Assembly: GCA_964008355.1 (NCBI GenBank)
Contig: CAXGBD010000022.1
Location: 1-16,721 of the forward strand
DNA length: 16,721 nt
DNA from: DTSX01 sp964008355
Lineage (GTDB): Bacteria; Pseudomonadota; Gammaproteobacteria; Steroidobacterales; UBA11654
Direction: 5' to 3'
Shown piece by piece: positions 15,322-16,721 of this stretch. Below the pieces are notes generated by a model. The model saw only the letters and a program-made list of their open reading frames with translations, had not been told where the DNA came from and made no database searches. The translations under genes were made by a program, and so were the position numbers. The first letter of the stretch is position 1, and each line of letters begins with the position of its first letter.

Positions 15322-16161
15322 TTAATCCAGATGGGCTTGCAGGAAAGTGACCGTCTTCTCCCAGGAATCCTCAGCAGCGATCTTCTGGTATAACAGACCG
15401 GAGGCGTTGGCAAATGCATGTTTTGCCCCTTCGTAATAATGAATGCTGGCGTTTTTATTAAGTTCTTCTAAGATTTTTTCAAATTCCAAAAATTCTTTGT
15501 AGAGTCTGGTGTCTTTGGTTCCCACAAAACCAATGATCGGCATCTCAAGCTTTGAGAGTTCATTTTGATCATTGACTAAACTGCCATAATAGATAACCGT
15601 GGCATCAATATCTTCAGGCAACATCAGCGCGGTTCTCAGTGACCACTTGCCACCCAAGCACCAGCCAATGACACCTACTTTGGAAACACCCGCTTCATTG
15701 ATTAGATAATCATAAGCCGCCTTCAAATTGGCCAAAGCTGGGTCTTCATTATTCGATAAATGGGTACTCAGTTTAAAAGCATCAGCAGGCTCTGTTGCCA
15801 ACTGACCGTTATAGAGATCCACTGCCAAAGCAGTATAACCCAATGCGGCAAGTTGGTTGTTCATGGCATGGACGTCTTCATTCAGACCCCACCATTCGTG
15901 AATGACGATCAGGCCAGATTTGGTGTCTTGATTCGCAGGTTTACTGAGATAGCCCTTATGGGTTTGCTGTCCACTCTGGCCATAAATAATTGCATTGGTT
16001 GCGACTTTGCCAACGGGTGCTCTTTGGGCGCCCTCTGTTGAAACTGGAGTATCATAACGGTGTTCTTCAAAGTCTCCAAAATTCAGATCAATCGCAAAGA
16101 GAGTTTGACTGAATCCAAATGTTAGCAGGCTAAAAAAAACAAGTTTTAAAGAATGGGTCAT
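15322..16161 (-). CDS. Exported dienelactone hydrolase family protein
   Basis: A 279-residue dienelactone hydrolase (DLH) family alpha/beta hydrolase. A signal peptide spans about 1-23 (MTHSLK, then a hydrophobic run ending SQTLFA), so the mature enzyme should be periplasmic, with about 35 extra residues before the DLH domain. Domain signatures are IVIHEWWGLNE (Glu89), the DLYNGQLA segment, the cysteine nucleophile Cys168 in GWCLGG, Asp217 in GTKD, and His248 in AKHAFAN, a complete Cys-Asp-His triad. Classical DLH opens dienelactone in chloroaromatic degradation, but most exported homologues have no known substrate, so a general esterase/lactonase call is safest. The ATG has GGGA 5 nt upstream. 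A possible promoter lies upstream (-10 TATATT). It is divergent from the TolC-like gene and convergent with the DUF2855 gene. Confidence 0.9.
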   Translation of the reverse strand: MTHSLKLVFFSLLTFGFSQTLFAIDLNFGDFEEHRYDTPVSTEGAQRAPVGKVATNAIIYGQSGQQTHKGYLSKPANQDTKSGLIVIHEWWGLNEDVHAMNNQLAALGYTALAVDLYNGQLATEPADAFKLSTHLSNNEDPALANLKAAYDYLINEAGVSKVGVIGWCLGGKWSLRTALMLPEDIDATVIYYGSLVNDQNELSKLEMPIIGFVGTKDTRLYKEFLEFEKILEELNKNASIHYYEGAKHAFANASGLLYQKIAAEDSWEKTVTFLQAHLD

Positions 16162-16191
16162 ACATATCCCGGTCGATAGAAGTTACTTATA

Positions 16192-16222
16192 AATATAACA
16201 AAAATGGCTTAATATTGATCAA
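16192..16222 (-). promoter_or_regulatory. Candidate promoter of the dienelactone hydrolase gene
   Basis: On the minus strand TTGATC (16217-16222) is followed after 19 nt by TATATT (16192-16197, five of six matches to the -10 consensus). The spacing is longer than ideal. The TTGATC lies in the palindrome TTGATCAA, and a second TGATCA copy sits exactly 10 bp away (16216-16221 and 16226-16231), which could mark a regulator site in this 156-nt divergent gap. Confidence 0.28.
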
Positions 16223-16317
16223 TAATGATCATTGCAATCAACCCATTAGTAAATAGTGAACCAATCGAGGAGTTCAATCATTGCCATTAATGTAAGCAAT
16301 TGATGGGCCGGATCAAC

Positions 16318-16721
16318 ATGAACATACTCTCCAGACCTGTGCTCCTATACTTTGCTCTCCTTGGGTTTCATCATGCTGTCAATGCCGAACTTGCTCCCAA
16401 CGGAAGTCTGATTATGGATGAGCAAGAACAAATTAGTTTTGTCCTTGCCCTGAGCGATGCCATTCAAGATCACCCCATTGCTCTTGAGGCATACTCCCTG
16501 GTTGCAGAAAGCCAGGCCATGCTTGATGCCATCAGATCCAATCAGAAACCACAAATCAAACTGCAAACCAATACTAGAAACAGTTTGAAACAGCGATTTG
16601 AAAACCCCCTCAGTGCACTTACCGAAAGCTCCAGAGACAAGCATCGTAGCGATGGCAGTCTTATCATTCAACAATCCATCTTTGACCAAAGCATCAAGAA
16701 GGAAATTGCCAAACAGGAAAA
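16318..16721 (+). CDS. TolC-like outer-membrane efflux protein (3' end missing)
   Basis: The start of an outer-membrane efflux (TolC/OEP) protein that continues past the right edge; about 134 residues are visible. A signal peptide is likely at 1-23 (MNILSRPVLLYFALLGFHHAVNA, cleaved before ELAP). The mature part shows the family's opening pattern: LALSDAIQDHPIALEAYSLVAESQAMLDAIRSNQKPQIKL, that is, a helix with alternating small residues, the HP pair, and a QKP turn before the first barrel strand, then a second helix-like stretch starting QQSIFDQS. This fits the TolC channel used by type I secretion or RND efflux. The ATG at 16318 has GGA 5 nt upstream; an in-frame ATG at 16303 would add five residues. 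Its partner pump would lie outside the window. Confidence 0.78.
   Translation, partial: MNILSRPVLLYFALLGFHHAVNAELAPNGSLIMDEQEQISFVLALSDAIQDHPIALEAYSLVAESQAMLDAIRSNQKPQIKLQTNTRNSLKQRFENPLSALTESSRDKHRSDGSLIIQQSIFDQSIKKEIAKQE

Noticed and set aside
16345..16689. Minus-strand open frame of 114 codons at the right edge.
   Set aside because: It is the shadow of the plus-strand TolC-like gene, whose signal peptide and OEP pattern are clear.

Overview
The window looks like a piece of a marine-type gammaproteobacterial chromosome, possibly from an uncultivated lineage. It is AT-rich, densely packed with short intergenic gaps, and carries a bacterial-type GlnRS, a TonB-dependent receptor, a TolC-like protein and a MetA-type acyltransferase. 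The lineage is an inference; there is no rRNA or other strong taxonomic marker. I see no tRNA, rRNA, IS element, CRISPR array or phage gene.

Plus strand, left edge to 6427: one apparently co-transcribed run. It contains the C-terminal part of an FAD-linked (GlcD-like) oxidase, a dihydropyrimidinase-type cyclic amidohydrolase, a DHA1-type MFS transporter, a short-chain dehydrogenase whose active-site spacing resembles chlorophyll(ide) b reductases, and glnS. The first four look like a small-molecule transport and breakdown module of unknown substrate. glnS follows only 15 nt later.

Minus strand, 13055 down to 6424: a six-gene run with overlaps or gaps of 17 nt or less, headed by a clear TPP (thiamine pyrophosphate) riboswitch at about 13058-13138. 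The order is TonB-dependent receptor, PnuC/PnuT-type inner-membrane transporter, thiamine-kinase-like phosphotransferase, metY (O-acyl-homoserine sulfhydrylase), an alpha/beta hydrolase and a MetA-like homoserine O-acyltransferase. The first three make a coherent thiamine uptake-and-trapping system: outer membrane, inner membrane, then phosphorylation. The last three centre on homocysteine/methionine synthesis by direct sulfhydrylation. They start 4 nt after the kinase, so methionine synthesis may be tied to thiamine control. The riboswitch contains the ribosome-binding site of the receptor gene, whose start codon is TTG. The run ends tail-to-tail against glnS with the two stop codons overlapping.

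Plus strand, 13188-15159: divergent from the riboswitch, an amidohydrolase_2-type protein that has lost the usual HxH metal motif. It overlaps by 8 nt a DUF2855 (MDR-like) protein. Then come a short AT-rich gap with a possible hairpin, a minus-strand exported dienelactone-hydrolase-family protein (15322-16161), and a divergent plus-strand TolC-like outer-membrane efflux gene that runs off the right edge.

All assignments were made by reading the sequence against remembered family motifs. No database search was run.
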